Source: Helicobacter sp. NHP19-012 (GTDB taxonomy: Bacteria; Campylobacterota; Campylobacteria; Campylobacterales; Helicobacteraceae). Taken from it: a stretch of DNA of 64,000 nucleotides. The stretch lies in NCBI RefSeq assembly GCF_019703325.1, contig NZ_AP024819.1:372001-436000 (forward strand), read 5' to 3'. Under the pieces are notes generated by a model. That model had not been told where the DNA came from. It worked only from the letters and a program-made list of their open reading frames with translations, and did no database searches. This document shows positions 38,957 to 48,303 of this stretch, piece by piece (position 1 is the stretch's first letter; each line of letters begins with the position of its first letter). The translations under genes and the position numbers were made by a program.

Positions 38957-38962
38957 TATAAT
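38957..38962 (+). promoter_or_regulatory. -10 box of the truD promoter
   Basis: TATAAT on the plus strand (TGTATAATG). The ATG that starts truD lies six bases after its end, so the expected transcript start coincides with the start codon. Confidence 0.6.
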
Positions 38963-38968
38963 GCCCGC

Positions 38969-40069
38969 ATGCAAAATGAAAACCAACTCCCCCGCTTTTT
39001 CAGCGCAAACCATGCGCCCATTGACTTTTACTTTAAGAAGTGCGCCCGCGATTTCGTAGTGCAAGAAGAACCCTTGTATGCCTTTAGCCAAAGCGGGGAG
39101 CATTTAATCGTCCATGTCCGTAAGAAAGACAAGAGCACTTGGGAAATGTTAGGCCTGCTCTCGCAAGTGCTGGGCTGCAAGATGTCGGTTTTTGGCTACG
39201 CGGGGCTTAAAGATAAAAACGCCCTCACTTTCCAATATATCTCCATGCCAAAGACCTATGAAAAAGCCCTATCGCAGCACGCCCAAACCCTCTATGCGCA
39301 GGGCATAAAAATTCTAGACACCACCGCCCACACACATAAAATCCGCCTAGGGCATTTAAAGGGCAATCATTTTAGTTTACGCCTTAAAAAGCTCACCCCC
39401 CTAAGCGCCCAGAAAATCGCCGAAGTGTTGGAGATTTTGCAAGAAAAGGGGTTTTTAAACTACTTTGGGGCACAACGCTTTGGCAAAAGGGGGGATAATT
39501 TCAAGCACGCCACCACGGGCAAGAAAAAGCTTGATAAATTTTTACTCTCCAGCCAGCAAAGTTATTATTTCAATCAGTGGCTAAGCGCAAGGGCGCGCTT
39601 AAACGCCTTTATCAATAACTTTAGCCCTCTTGAGATCGCTAAAGAGTATCCTAAAATCCCCCTAGAGCAAGCTAAAGCCCTCAAAGCCCAGCCCCAAGAC
39701 TTCAAACTCTTAGAGGGCGATGTGCTCTGCCACTACCCCTTTGGCAAGTATTTTTTCCACACTGCTAAGGATTTAGACACGAATTTAGAAAGGTGGCAGG
39801 CTAAAAGCCTTGTGGTAACAGGGTTACTGCCCGGCTTTAAAGTCTTGGAAGCGAGGGATTTAGCCGGGGCGTTTGAAGAGCCTTTTAAAAAATCTATCAA
39901 TTCTTGCGGGGATCGGCGGTTTGCGCTTGTCTACCCTAGTGCAGTGGATTTTTTATACCTGCCCCAAGAAGCGCAGGGGCAACTCAAGTTTTTTCTCCCC
40001 AAGGGGGCGTATGCTACGATTTTTTTAGAAGAGATCGCCCACCAAGAGTTGTTTAGCTCCGATGTTTGA
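38969..40069 (+). CDS. truD: tRNA pseudouridine synthase D
   Basis: Makes pseudouridine at position 13 of tRNA. 366 residues from ATG 38969. The TruD signature is present: FGYAGLKDKNALTFQYIS with the catalytic aspartate, then KGNHFSLRL, LNYFGAQRFGKRGDN and LLEGDVLCHYPFG. An upstream ATG at 38939 would overlap the promoter and is rejected. The end overlaps folE by eight bases, so the two are coupled. Confidence 0.95.
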   Translation: MQNENQLPRFFSANHAPIDFYFKKCARDFVVQEEPLYAFSQSGEHLIVHVRKKDKSTWEMLGLLSQVLGCKMSVFGYAGLKDKNALTFQYISMPKTYEKALSQHAQTLYAQGIKILDTTAHTHKIRLGHLKGNHFSLRLKKLTPLSAQKIAEVLEILQEKGFLNYFGAQRFGKRGDNFKHATTGKKKLDKFLLSSQQSYYFNQWLSARARLNAFINNFSPLEIAKEYPKIPLEQAKALKAQPQDFKLLEGDVLCHYPFGKYFFHTAKDLDTNLERWQAKSLVVTGLLPGFKVLEARDLAGAFEEPFKKSINSCGDRRFALVYPSAVDFLYLPQEAQGQLKFFLPKGAYATIFLEEIAHQELFSSDV

Positions 40070-40607
40070 GGCGTGTTTTCAAGAGCTGTGCTTAAGCGTG
40101 GGCGAAGACCCAAGTAGAAAAGGGCTAAAGAACACGCCCGAGCGGGTTAAAACCCTATGGGCGGATTTGATGGCAGGCTACAAACAAGACCCCAAAGAGA
40201 TTTTAAGTTCTAGCTTGTGTGCGCCCTCAAGTGGACTGGTGGTGCTGCAAAACATAGAGTTTTACAGCGTGTGCGAGCACCATTTGCTGCCTTTCTTTGG
40301 GCGGGTGAGTGTAGGGTATTTGCCAAATGTCAAAATCGTGGGGCTGGGGGCGATTGTGCGTCTTGTGGAGTGCTTTTCTCGGCGGTTGCAAATCCAAGAG
40401 CGCTTAGGCGCACAGATCGCCAAAAGTTTGCAAGAGTGCTTAGAGCCTAGGGGGGTGGGGGTGTTTTGTGTGGCAAAGCATTTATGTGTCGCCATGCAGG
40501 GGGTGCAAAAGCAAGAGAGCGTGCTCAAAACCAGTTGTCGGCTCGGCGCATTTGAAGAGCCTAGCGTGTATGCGGAGTTTTTACAAAGCCTCAGTGTGCC
40601 TGTTTAG
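40062..40607 (+). CDS. folE: GTP cyclohydrolase I
   Basis: First enzyme of folate (and queuosine) synthesis, making dihydroneopterin triphosphate from GTP. 181 residues. NTPERVKTLWADLMAGY, FYSVCEHHLLPFFGRVSVGY (with zinc ligands Cys and His), VECFSRRLQIQERLGAQIA and AKHLCVAMQGVQKQES are diagnostic. The start lies within truD. The 3' end overlaps ftsW on the other strand by 17 bases. H. pylori has truD and folE close together as well. Confidence 0.96.
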   Translation: MFEACFQELCLSVGEDPSRKGLKNTPERVKTLWADLMAGYKQDPKEILSSSLCAPSSGLVVLQNIEFYSVCEHHLLPFFGRVSVGYLPNVKIVGLGAIVRLVECFSRRLQIQERLGAQIAKSLQECLEPRGVGVFCVAKHLCVAMQGVQKQESVLKTSCRLGAFEEPSVYAEFLQSLSVPV

Positions 40608-41748
40608 ATAGGCTTAACACCAGCCCTAAAGCCACAGAGTTAGCCAAAAGCGAGCTGCCCCCATAGCTTAAAAAGGGCACAGCGATGCCTTTAATGGGGA
40701 TGATCCCGCTCACTCCAAAGGCGTTGATGATGAAAGAAAAGGCGATGAGTAAAGCTACGCCTAGGCAAAAGAGCATGTGTTTGGGGTTGTCTAGGCGGTT
40801 GGTGATTTTAAACAGGGCGTGCAAGATGATTAAAATCACGCCTACGCACACCGCCACCGCTACAAAGCCCAATTCTTCAGCAAGCCCAGCCAAGACCATG
40901 TCCGTATGCACCTCGCTTAAAAAGCCGAGCTTGACCAAGCCGTCTCCCAAGCCCTGCCCGAAAATGCCGCCGTGTTTAATGGCATTGCCAGCATGGTAGA
41001 TTTGGTAAGGCTCGGGCAAATGCTCGATTTTTAGACTGCTGGCAAGCTTTTGGGGCAAGATGGAGAGGATGGAGCTTTGCAAATTTGCCCACCAAAGTTT
41101 CATGCGCAAAATGCGATGGGCACTGGTGCTGATCGCCACGACCCCGATGACGATCGCAATGCCTAAGAAAATGCGAAAGAGTTTAAAGCTCCCCCCTGAA
41201 AAGATGAGCAAGAAGCCTAGCACAATGGCGAGTAAAATCACCTGCCCCAAGTCGTTTTGCAAGACCCCGATTAAAAACGCCACCGCCAAGAACACGACCA
41301 AATAGGGGATGAGGATGGCAAGCTCTTCGCGCACGCCGGATTTTTCTTTATTAAAAAAAGTCCTTGACAAGCTCCACGATAAAAAAAACACAAAGCCCAC
41401 TTTAAAAAACTCGGTGGGGGCTAGGGAGAAAAAGGGCAGGCGAATCCAGCGCTTTGCCCCCCCTGCGCTGCTAGACATGCTCTCGGGCAAGAAGTTCATG
41501 AGCACAATTAACAAAGCAGAGCCTAGCAAGATGGCAAAGCCGATTTTGCTAAACCATTTGTCCGGATCAAGCCATGAAAGCCCCCACATGAGAGAAATCC
41601 CCACAAGGGCGGCGACTAGCTGACGGATGAAAAAATGGAACTCGCTGTAGTGGTAAATGAGCGTGGTGTAGGTGGAGAGGGAGTAGCTTAAAAGCACGCT
41701 AAAAATCATTAAAAAACTAGATAGGGTGAAGAGATACCGGTAAGCCAT
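40591..41748 (-). CDS. ftsW: SEDS-family septal peptidoglycan glycosyltransferase FtsW
   Basis: Polytopic peptidoglycan polymerase acting with FtsI in division. 385 residues and about ten membrane helices. GGAKRWIRLPFFSLAPTEF, LQNDLGQVILLAIVLGFL, GGIFGQGLGDGLVKLGFL and IPIKGIAVPFLSYGGSS are the SEDS landmarks, with the conserved Asp in the large loop. RodA is the alternative; proximity to the ftsI gene and to flgB, as in H. pylori, supports FtsW. It is divergent from flgB. Confidence 0.92.
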   Translation of the reverse strand: MAYRYLFTLSSFLMIFSVLLSYSLSTYTTLIYHYSEFHFFIRQLVAALVGISLMWGLSWLDPDKWFSKIGFAILLGSALLIVLMNFLPESMSSSAGGAKRWIRLPFFSLAPTEFFKVGFVFFLSWSLSRTFFNKEKSGVREELAILIPYLVVFLAVAFLIGVLQNDLGQVILLAIVLGFLLIFSGGSFKLFRIFLGIAIVIGVVAISTSAHRILRMKLWWANLQSSILSILPQKLASSLKIEHLPEPYQIYHAGNAIKHGGIFGQGLGDGLVKLGFLSEVHTDMVLAGLAEELGFVAVAVCVGVILIILHALFKITNRLDNPKHMLFCLGVALLIAFSFIINAFGVSGIIPIKGIAVPFLSYGGSSLLANSVALGLVLSLSKQAH

Positions 41749-41843
41749 AAAAACCGCCCAAAGTGTGTTAAAAATGTGCTATAATTATAACTCATTTATC
41801 AAGCGCAGCACTTGCGATTTTGGGCTTGTGGGCTTGGGTGTTT

Positions 41844-41859
41844 TGGAATACTCATTGCT
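41844..41859 (+). promoter_or_regulatory. Sigma-54 promoter of flgB-flgC-fliE
   Basis: TGGAAT, five bases, TTGCT on the plus strand, with the GG and GC ten bases apart. The transcript should begin near 41871, 24 bases before the flgB ATG. This rules out the longer flgB frame from 41820. Confidence 0.85.
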
Positions 41860-41894
41860 TAGAGTCTTGCAAGGTGCAAGGAAAAGGGGCAGAC

Positions 41895-42317
41895 ATGGAT
41901 TTGTCAAAAGCGTATCCGCTCGTGTACAAGGCGATGGACTACCGCTCTTTGCGGCAGGATTTGATCGCAAGCAATGTGGCGAATGTGGACACCCCCTTTT
42001 ACCGCCCAAAAGATGTGGACTTTGAATCGGTGTTGGCCCAAAAGAAGGCTGAGGTTTTCGACCACAAAGAGGACAAGGTGTTGGCGTTGGCGGTTACAGA
42101 CCCTAGGCATTTAGAGCCTAGTTTGGATGAGAGCAAGAAGGCAACGATCTTTTTTAGGGATGGGCATTTGGCAAAAAACGATGGCAACAGCGTGGATTTA
42201 GACATTGAAACCTCTGAAATGGGGAAAAACTCCACAATGTATCTCGCCCTCACCACCGCCCTAAAAAAGCATAGAGGCATCATCAATTACGCCATAGACG
42301 CAGCGAAAAACATTTAA
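41895..42317 (+). CDS. flgB: Flagellar rod protein FlgB
   Basis: Proximal rod protein. 140 residues from ATG 41895, chosen for AAGGGG upstream, the sigma-54 promoter at 41844-41859 and the normal family length. DYRSLRQDLIASNVANVDTP is the rod/hook family signature. SVDLDIETSEMGKNSTMYLA and the C-terminal helix also fit. First gene of the flgB-flgC-fliE operon, with ftsI downstream. Confidence 0.96.
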   Translation: MDLSKAYPLVYKAMDYRSLRQDLIASNVANVDTPFYRPKDVDFESVLAQKKAEVFDHKEDKVLALAVTDPRHLEPSLDESKKATIFFRDGHLAKNDGNSVDLDIETSEMGKNSTMYLALTTALKKHRGIINYAIDAAKNI

Positions 42318-42326
42318 GGAGCGTGC

Positions 42327-42818
42327 ATGTTTTTATCCAGTTTTGACATTAGCGGTTACGGGTTGTCCGCCCAAAGAGTGCGCGCCAATCTAATCTCGTC
42401 TAACATTGCCAACGCCAACACCACCCGCACCGATGAGGGTGGACCCTACCGCCGTCAAGAGGCGGTGTTCAAGTCCTTTGACTTCAACAAGATTTTAAAC
42501 GAAAAACTCGCTCAAGACAATAATTTATTAGATTATGAAGACCCCTTAGACGAGAGCGATGACATTGAAAAGCCAAATCCCCCTATTATGGGCGTATATG
42601 TGGATAAAATCGTAAGAGATGACAAAGCCCCGCTGTTAAAATACGACCCCACCCACCCCGATGCGGATGCGAACGGGTATGTGTCCTACCCCAATGTCAA
42701 CCCTGTTGTAGAAATGGCGGATTTGATTGAAGCCACAAGGGCGTACCAAGCCAATGTGGCGGCGTTTCAAAGCACGAAAAATATGGCAGCAAATGCCATC
42801 AGCATGTTACAAGCATAA
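42327..42818 (+). CDS. flgC: Flagellar rod protein FlgC
   Basis: Proximal rod protein. 163 residues. FDISGYGLSAQRVRANLISS and NIANANTTRTDEGGPYRRQ are diagnostic of FlgC, as is the C-terminal NVNPVVEMADLIEATRAYQ. It is nine bases after flgB with an AAGGAG site. Secreted by the flagellar apparatus. Confidence 0.97.
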   Translation: MFLSSFDISGYGLSAQRVRANLISSNIANANTTRTDEGGPYRRQEAVFKSFDFNKILNEKLAQDNNLLDYEDPLDESDDIEKPNPPIMGVYVDKIVRDDKAPLLKYDPTHPDADANGYVSYPNVNPVVEMADLIEATRAYQANVAAFQSTKNMAANAISMLQA

Positions 42819-42904
42819 AAAGATTTAAAAGAAAGGGTTGTTTCTTTAGACTAAAAGATTATCTAAAAGAGGCGATATAGGTGAACACGATGCAAGGAGT
42901 CAAC

Positions 42905-43207
42905 ATGAAGACTTTATACACTGATATAGGGTTGAATAAAACAAGCACTCCTTTAGATTCAAAGTCGCATGAGAATCTAATGGAGAAGGGGGAGTTCTCT
43001 CAGATGCTCAAGCACTCTATCGATGAACTCAACAACACCCAGATGGAGTCCGACCGGGCTTTGGCTGACATGGCAACCGGGCAAATCAAAGACCTACACC
43101 AAGCCGCCATCGCCATCGGCAAGGCAGAGACGAGCATGAAGCTCATGCTAGAAGTGCGCAACAAGGCGATTAGTGCCTACAAGGAATTGTTAAGGACGCA
43201 AATCTAG
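42905..43207 (+). CDS. fliE: Flagellar hook-basal body protein FliE
   Basis: Joins the MS ring to the rod. 100 residues from ATG 42905, chosen because AAGGAG lies five bases upstream; the GTG at 42881 is inferior. SQMLKHSIDELNNTQMESDR, ADMATGQIKDLHQAAIAIGK and the terminal NKAISAYKELLRTQI are typical of FliE. It is third in the flagellar operon; an 86-base gap precedes it. Confidence 0.96.
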   Translation: MKTLYTDIGLNKTSTPLDSKSHENLMEKGEFSQMLKHSIDELNNTQMESDRALADMATGQIKDLHQAAIAIGKAETSMKLMLEVRNKAISAYKELLRTQI

Positions 43208-43276
43208 GGTTTTTTGAGCTTGTGTTTGGTTTCTCTCTTAGTCTCCTTATAGAAAAGTTTTAGTTTAGGGGGGCTT

Positions 43277-45106
43277 GTGGATCACCCTGTAGCCACCCCC
43301 CCCAAAAGTCCCCCAACCGATAGACCCGATAGCGACCCTAGGCGCACCGAGCGCCTAATGATGATTTTTATTGTGGTGGGGGGGTGTTTTTTGTTGTTCT
43401 TGGTGGTGATGTTTTTTAAAGCCGTGTTGCCGCGCAAAATGCCCGCCCTAGTCGTTACCAGGACCGACATCGCCACAAGGGGGCAAATTTACAGCCAAGA
43501 CGGCTTTAGTCTTGCCAACAGCCAAAAGCTCTTTAAAGTGAGCTTCAACACCCTATCCATTGACCCGCACAAGCAAGAGTTTTTCATAGACTTGCTCTCC
43601 ATTTACACGAACATCCCCAAAAGCGTCATCGCCGAGAAGTTCAAGCAAAGCGGGTTTGTGACGCTCTCTTACAACATCAACGCCAACACCGCCGCGAGCT
43701 TAAGGCAATTAAACGCCAAATTCTTAGCCTACAATGTCTTTAAAGAGTATGAAGACGCAAATAAAAAAGTCATGCCCAAAATTGGCCTAAGCATTGAAGT
43801 GAGCGGGATTGCCCGCAACTACCTTTACAAGGACAACTTTGAGCCGCTTGTGGGCTACATCCAAAAGGTGGATACGGGCAGAATCACCTCTATTAGGGGC
43901 GTGAAGGGCATTGAAGACTCCAAAAACACCACCCTAGCCCCCAAGAACGATGGCAGGATGACGGGCAGGCGGGATTTGGGTTTTAATCTCATTGAAAACC
44001 GCAGTTTTAAAAATGTCCCCAGAATCGATGGCTCGGACATTGTTCTTAGCATCCCTTTAAAAATCCAAAGAGAGCTAGAGCAAATCCTAGACACTGCCAA
44101 AGCCCGCTACGGCGCGCACCAAATCATCGCAGGGATTTATCTCCCCCAAAATGGTGAGATTCTAAGCCTTGCCACCACCAACCGCTTCAACCCCAACAAC
44201 ATCCAAAAGAGCGACTACCCCTCCCTCAATGTGGATGCCATTGAACTTTCTTTCGAGCCGGGCAGCACGATTAAGCCTATTGTCTATAGCCTACTTGTGG
44301 ATAAAAAGCGCATTGACCCAAGCCGACCCATTAACCTAGGGCATGGCTCTTATAAGCTTGGCAAATACATTGTGAGAGATGACTTCATCCCCACCAAGCA
44401 CACCACCATAGAAGATGTGTTGATCCGCTCAAGCAACATAGGGATGATTAAACTCTCCAAACGCCTAAGCGGACAAGAACTCTACACGGGGCTTAAGAGT
44501 TTTGGGTTTGCTGAAGAAACAGGCATTGACTTGCCCTATGAAAAAACGGGCTTGTTGCCCGATGTCAGAAAACTTAATGGCGATGTCTATAAGGGCACGG
44601 TGTCTTATGGCTATGGCATGCGCGCCACTTTTTTACAGCTCTTAAGGGCTTATGGGGTCTTTGTCAATGGAGGCAAGCTCGCCACACCCCATTTAGTCCA
44701 AAGAGAAATCACCTATCCAAATGGAGAAATGTACACCACAAAATACCCCCCTATAAGGCAGGTCATCGCCCCCAAGAGCGCGCAAGAAATGCAAAATTTG
44801 CTAGTAAAAGTCGTTACCAAAGGCACGGGCAAGAGCGCGCAGGTGGCAGGACTCACCATTGGGGGCAAAACGGGCACGGCGCACACCGCCAAAAAGGGCA
44901 GGTACACCGATGCCTACAACAGCTCGTTTTTTGGCTTTGCTAAGGACAAAGAAAACACCTTTGTGATCGGGGTGGTGATCTTTGGGTCTTTGGGCAGCAC
45001 CGAGTACTACGCTGCGCAGACCGCCGCGCCCATTTTTAAGCAGGTGGTGCAAATGTTGGTGAAAAACCAATACCTCACCCCCACCAAAGCCTTAGCCAAG
45101 CCCTAG
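43277..45106 (+). CDS. ftsI: Penicillin-binding protein (FtsI/PBP2-type transpeptidase)
   Basis: Class B transpeptidase of septal wall synthesis. 609 residues. A short cytoplasmic tail with Pro and Arg residues is followed by one membrane helix at about residues 30-52. The three active-site motifs are intact: STIK (in EPGSTIKP), SSN (in IRSSNIGM) and KTG (in GGKTGTAHT). The H. pylori gene after fliE is called ftsI. GTG start with AGGGGGG upstream. Transcription from the flagellar promoter may add to its own. Confidence 0.94.
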   Translation: MDHPVATPPKSPPTDRPDSDPRRTERLMMIFIVVGGCFLLFLVVMFFKAVLPRKMPALVVTRTDIATRGQIYSQDGFSLANSQKLFKVSFNTLSIDPHKQEFFIDLLSIYTNIPKSVIAEKFKQSGFVTLSYNINANTAASLRQLNAKFLAYNVFKEYEDANKKVMPKIGLSIEVSGIARNYLYKDNFEPLVGYIQKVDTGRITSIRGVKGIEDSKNTTLAPKNDGRMTGRRDLGFNLIENRSFKNVPRIDGSDIVLSIPLKIQRELEQILDTAKARYGAHQIIAGIYLPQNGEILSLATTNRFNPNNIQKSDYPSLNVDAIELSFEPGSTIKPIVYSLLVDKKRIDPSRPINLGHGSYKLGKYIVRDDFIPTKHTTIEDVLIRSSNIGMIKLSKRLSGQELYTGLKSFGFAEETGIDLPYEKTGLLPDVRKLNGDVYKGTVSYGYGMRATFLQLLRAYGVFVNGGKLATPHLVQREITYPNGEMYTTKYPPIRQVIAPKSAQEMQNLLVKVVTKGTGKSAQVAGLTIGGKTGTAHTAKKGRYTDAYNSSFFGFAKDKENTFVIGVVIFGSLGSTEYYAAQTAAPIFKQVVQMLVKNQYLTPTKALAKP

Positions 45107-45109
45107 CCG

Positions 45110-45126
45110 TTGCCATATTGTGGCAA
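45110..45126 (+). terminator. Possible transcription terminator after ftsI
   Basis: TTGCCA-TATTG-TGGCAA forms a 6-base-pair hairpin right after the ftsI stop. The following A/T-rich bases (aatta) are a weak tail, so this is at best partial. Confidence 0.3.
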
Positions 45127-45183
45127 AATTAAGAAAAACTAGGTATAAGTGGTGTTTGTACGAATTTTGTTTTAAGGATAGCA

Positions 45184-46281
45184 ATGGTTACACAGGAAGG
45201 CGTTTTAGATGTCTTAAAAAAGGTCATTTACCCCAATTTTGAAAAGGACATTGTGAGCTTTGGCTTTGTGAAAAACATCACTTTGCACGAAAACAAGCTC
45301 GCCCTTTTGCTCGACATTCCCTCAAGCTCCCCACAGGTGGCAGACACGCTAAGGGCAGAGATCACAAGCAAAATGCAAGAGCTGGGGCTAACCTGCCGCA
45401 TCGATATCAAAACCCCCGCTAAAAGGGATAGGACGCAGCAAGCCGAGCAGGCCACGAAAAATTTAGCCCCTAACATCAAGCATGTGGTGATGATAAGCTC
45501 GGGCAAGGGAGGCGTGGGCAAGAGCACCACGAGTGTGAACTTAGCCATCGCTTTGGCGGGCTTAAAGCAAAAAGTCGGGCTTTTAGATGCGGATGTCTAT
45601 GGCCCCAATGTGCCCAGAATGCTAGGGCTCATGCAAACCAACCCCACCACTGATCCCAGCGGTAAAAAGCTCATCCCCCTAGAAGCCTTTGGGGTGCGGG
45701 TGATGAGCATGGGGCTGTTGTATGAAGAGGGCCAAAGCCTCATTTGGCGCGGACCCATGCTCATGCGTGCTATTGAGCAAATGCTGACCGACATCATTTG
45801 GGGCGAGCTAGATGTGTTGGTCGTGGACATGCCCCCGGGCACAGGCGATGCCCAGCTCACCCTCGCCCAAGCCGTGCCTATCGGTGCCGGTATCACCGTC
45901 ACCACACCCCAAACCGTGAGCCTAGATGATGCCAGCCGCAGTTTGGATATGTTCTCAAGGCTGCAAATCCCCATTGCCGGGATTGTGGAAAATATGAGCG
46001 GGTTCATTTGCCCTAAATGTGCGCATGAGAGCCATATTTTTGGCAAGGACACTTTAAACGCACTTGCCAAGCAGTATAAAACCCAAGTGCTCGCGCAAAT
46101 CCCCCTAGAGGTGCAGGTGAGAGAGGGGGGTGATAGCGGCATGCCCATTAGCGTGTCTAACCCCAAATCCGTCATCAGCCAAGCTTACAGCCAAGCCGCC
46201 AGCAAGCTACTAGACTTTTTAGCCCAAGTGAAGGCGCAAAACCTTGCGGATAACAAGAGCATCCAGCCCACTATCCACTAA
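45184..46281 (+). CDS. mrp: Mrp/NBP35-family iron-sulfur cluster carrier ATPase
   Basis: P-loop ATPase that carries or assembles iron-sulfur clusters. 365 residues. An N-terminal MIP18/DUF59 domain (about 1-85) precedes the deviant Walker A motif [16 protein letters not shown], the [14 protein letters not shown] block, [15 protein letters not shown] and the C-terminal [12 protein letters not shown] with its CxxC. The order and length match family norms. The next gene starts immediately after its stop. Confidence 0.93.
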   Translation: MVTQEGVLDVLKKVIYPNFEKDIVSFGFVKNITLHENKLALLLDIPSSSPQVADTLRAEITSKMQELGLTCRIDIKTPAKRDRTQQAEQATKNLAPNIKHVVMISSGKGGVGKSTTSVNLAIALAGLKQKVGLLDADVYGPNVPRMLGLMQTNPTTDPSGKKLIPLEAFGVRVMSMGLLYEEGQSLIWRGPMLMRAIEQMLTDIIWGELDVLVVDMPPGTGDAQLTLAQAVPIGAGITVTTPQTVSLDDASRSLDMFSRLQIPIAGIVENMSGFICPKCAHESHIFGKDTLNALAKQYKTQVLAQIPLEVQVREGGDSGMPISVSNPKSVISQAYSQAASKLLDFLAQVKAQNLADNKSIQPTIH

Positions 46282-48246
46282 ATGCCCCTCTTAGCTCAGC
46301 TCAAACGGACGATTCACCTCTACGACCCGGGCTACTTTAGTCTCATTTTTGCCCTAAAGACCACTTTAACCACTTTCCTTTGTGCCGGGCTAGGGGCGTT
46401 TTTCTTTGGGCATGCGATTGTGATTTGGGCGGGCTTTCAAACCGTCTTCATCTACGCCTTAAGTCTTGTGATCAGCGATAAAGAGCACGAAATCTATTAC
46501 TTCGTGGTGTTCATTGCCATCAGTTGTGTCAATGTGCTCTTGTTCTACCCCATGGCGCATTTTGGGGTGTGGTTGTGCGTGCCTATTTTTGTCATGACTT
46601 TTTTGGTGGGCATGTCCACTGCTTACAGCCTAGATTTGCACAAGGTTTGCAACGCCGCCCTGTCTAATGGCTTGGTAACCTGTTTGTATATTGATGCCCA
46701 CGCCTCCTTAGACTTGCAACAAACCTTGTTTATGATTCTAATGCTGGGCACTCTAAGCATTTTGTTGCAATCCTTTGTGGTGGTGTCTAAATACAGCTAC
46801 TTCATCAAAAAACGCTTTTCTACCCTGCTCTCTAGCATGGATTTAATGCTGCAATACATCAACAGCCCCGCCGACTACACCCACATCAAAACCCAAGTGC
46901 TCGCCCAAATCCACAACACTAAATTAATTCTAACCTCCCGCTCGGGGCGCATTAAAGACCCCCTAGCCGTGCGTAACCTACAACGCGCCCTCTTCCAGCT
47001 ACATGCCTTAGAAGAGATTTACCATTCCATCCACTCCATTTATGGAGAGCTGGGCTCTTTAGACGCAGTGCGCCAAGAAATCCGCAAAAACCTCCAAACC
47101 CTCTCTAATATTTTCACCAAGCAAGACTTGCAGCTTGACAAGCAGGCTTTAAATGCCCTAGACCCGAATTTTGACAAAGTTTTGCAGCACTCCATTGCCA
47201 TTATTTACAATAAAATGGAGGTTTTTATCATGGGAGGTGAGGAGCAAGCCAAGCAAACCGACCCCGTGCATAAGCCCTCACTAAGGCACATCCTAGACGC
47301 GCTAAACACCAAAAACCCCATTTTCCAATACGCCTCTAAATACGCTTTGGCCATGGGGATTGCGGTTTTCATCGCCCGCTACTTTGGCTTTAACCATGGC
47401 ATGTGGATTGCCATGGCAACCCTTTTAGTGTCGCGTTTTAGCTTAGGCAGCACCAAAGAAGTGCAAGTGGAGTTGGTGCTAGGCTCGGCGGTGGGGCTGG
47501 CGGTGGGGCTGGCGGTGGTGTGGCTCTTTGCTAAAAGCGTAGTGTTTGACGGCTTTTTGGTGGTGAGCGTGTTTTTATTCATTTACCTTAGGGTGTATTC
47601 TTACGCCATATGGGCGGCTTCGCTCATGTTTGCCTTCGTGCTGTGTTTTTCTCTGCTTAGGCAGGATTTCGTGGATATGGTTGCTTTTCGGGTGGCGGAT
47701 TTGGCGTTGGGGATTGGGATCGTGTATGTGGTGTTTTTGTTTGTGTGGCCCAAATATGATCGGGATGAGTTTATCCAGCACATGCGCCACTTGGTCGCCA
47801 CCTTGCGCTGTTTGCTAGAGGATGCGAGTCAGCATAAAACCCACGCCCTAAGCACCCAAAACACCTTTTTAAAGCAATTAGACGCGTTTAGGCTGTGCCT
47901 AAAGAGCGCAAGGGCGGAAACCTCAGATGCCAATACCCTAAACGCGCTCTTAAGGGGCTTGCAGTCCATAGACATGCTCGACACCTGTAGCTACCGCCTC
48001 TACGATTACTGCCTCAATGTGTCTCTGCCCGAAGAAAAGCAGCTCTTGCTCGACAACAACACCCAACTACTCTTAAACCGCTACACCCAAATGTCCAACT
48101 ACCTTCACAACAAACCCCACTACTTCAAAGCTAAAGAGGGTGGACGGCTCTTAAAAGTTGACAGCGAGCTAGACAACCTGCTAGAGACCATCTTTTTCGC
48201 CCAAAATAAGCTCTTTGAAGAGCTCATGTATGTGTTTAAGTATTAG
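46282..48246 (+). CDS. FUSC-family inner-membrane protein (YccS/aromatic exporter-like)
   Basis: 654 residues. The N-terminal half has about six helices (for example AGLGAFFFGHAIVIWAGF and IFVMTFLVGMSTAYSL); a cytoplasmic helical domain of about 150 residues follows; the second group of helices at about 350-480 (VWLFAKSVVFDGFLVVSVFL, LALGIGIVYVVFLFVW) is followed by a helical tail. This duplicated layout is that of FUSC/YccS transporters, which export aromatic acids or related compounds in some bacteria. Its substrate here is not known. Start codon abuts the mrp stop, so the two are co-translated. Confidence 0.8.
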   Translation: MPLLAQLKRTIHLYDPGYFSLIFALKTTLTTFLCAGLGAFFFGHAIVIWAGFQTVFIYALSLVISDKEHEIYYFVVFIAISCVNVLLFYPMAHFGVWLCVPIFVMTFLVGMSTAYSLDLHKVCNAALSNGLVTCLYIDAHASLDLQQTLFMILMLGTLSILLQSFVVVSKYSYFIKKRFSTLLSSMDLMLQYINSPADYTHIKTQVLAQIHNTKLILTSRSGRIKDPLAVRNLQRALFQLHALEEIYHSIHSIYGELGSLDAVRQEIRKNLQTLSNIFTKQDLQLDKQALNALDPNFDKVLQHSIAIIYNKMEVFIMGGEEQAKQTDPVHKPSLRHILDALNTKNPIFQYASKYALAMGIAVFIARYFGFNHGMWIAMATLLVSRFSLGSTKEVQVELVLGSAVGLAVGLAVVWLFAKSVVFDGFLVVSVFLFIYLRVYSYAIWAASLMFAFVLCFSLLRQDFVDMVAFRVADLALGIGIVYVVFLFVWPKYDRDEFIQHMRHLVATLRCLLEDASQHKTHALSTQNTFLKQLDAFRLCLKSARAETSDANTLNALLRGLQSIDMLDTCSYRLYDYCLNVSLPEEKQLLLDNNTQLLLNRYTQMSNYLHNKPHYFKAKEGGRLLKVDSELDNLLETIFFAQNKLFEELMYVFKY

Positions 48247-48303
48247 GCGATTTGGGGGGCTAGCTTAAAGAGCCTAAACGGGCTTTAAAGGCGTGCTTAA
48301 AAC

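Noticed and set aside
38939-38968. Upstream ATG for truD
   Set aside because: It would lie before the -10 box; the family-like protein begins at 38969.
41820-41894. 25-residue N-terminal extension of flgB
   Set aside because: It precedes and overlaps the sigma-54 promoter and has no homology to FlgB.
42853-42876. Possible sigma-28 promoter before fliE (TAAA ... CGATAT)
   Set aside because: The spacer is 17 bases, longer than the usual 13-15, and fliE is already within the sigma-54 flgB operon.
45140-45146. TATAAG as a promoter for mrp
   Set aside because: The motif is imperfect and no supporting element is visible; I left it out rather than guess.
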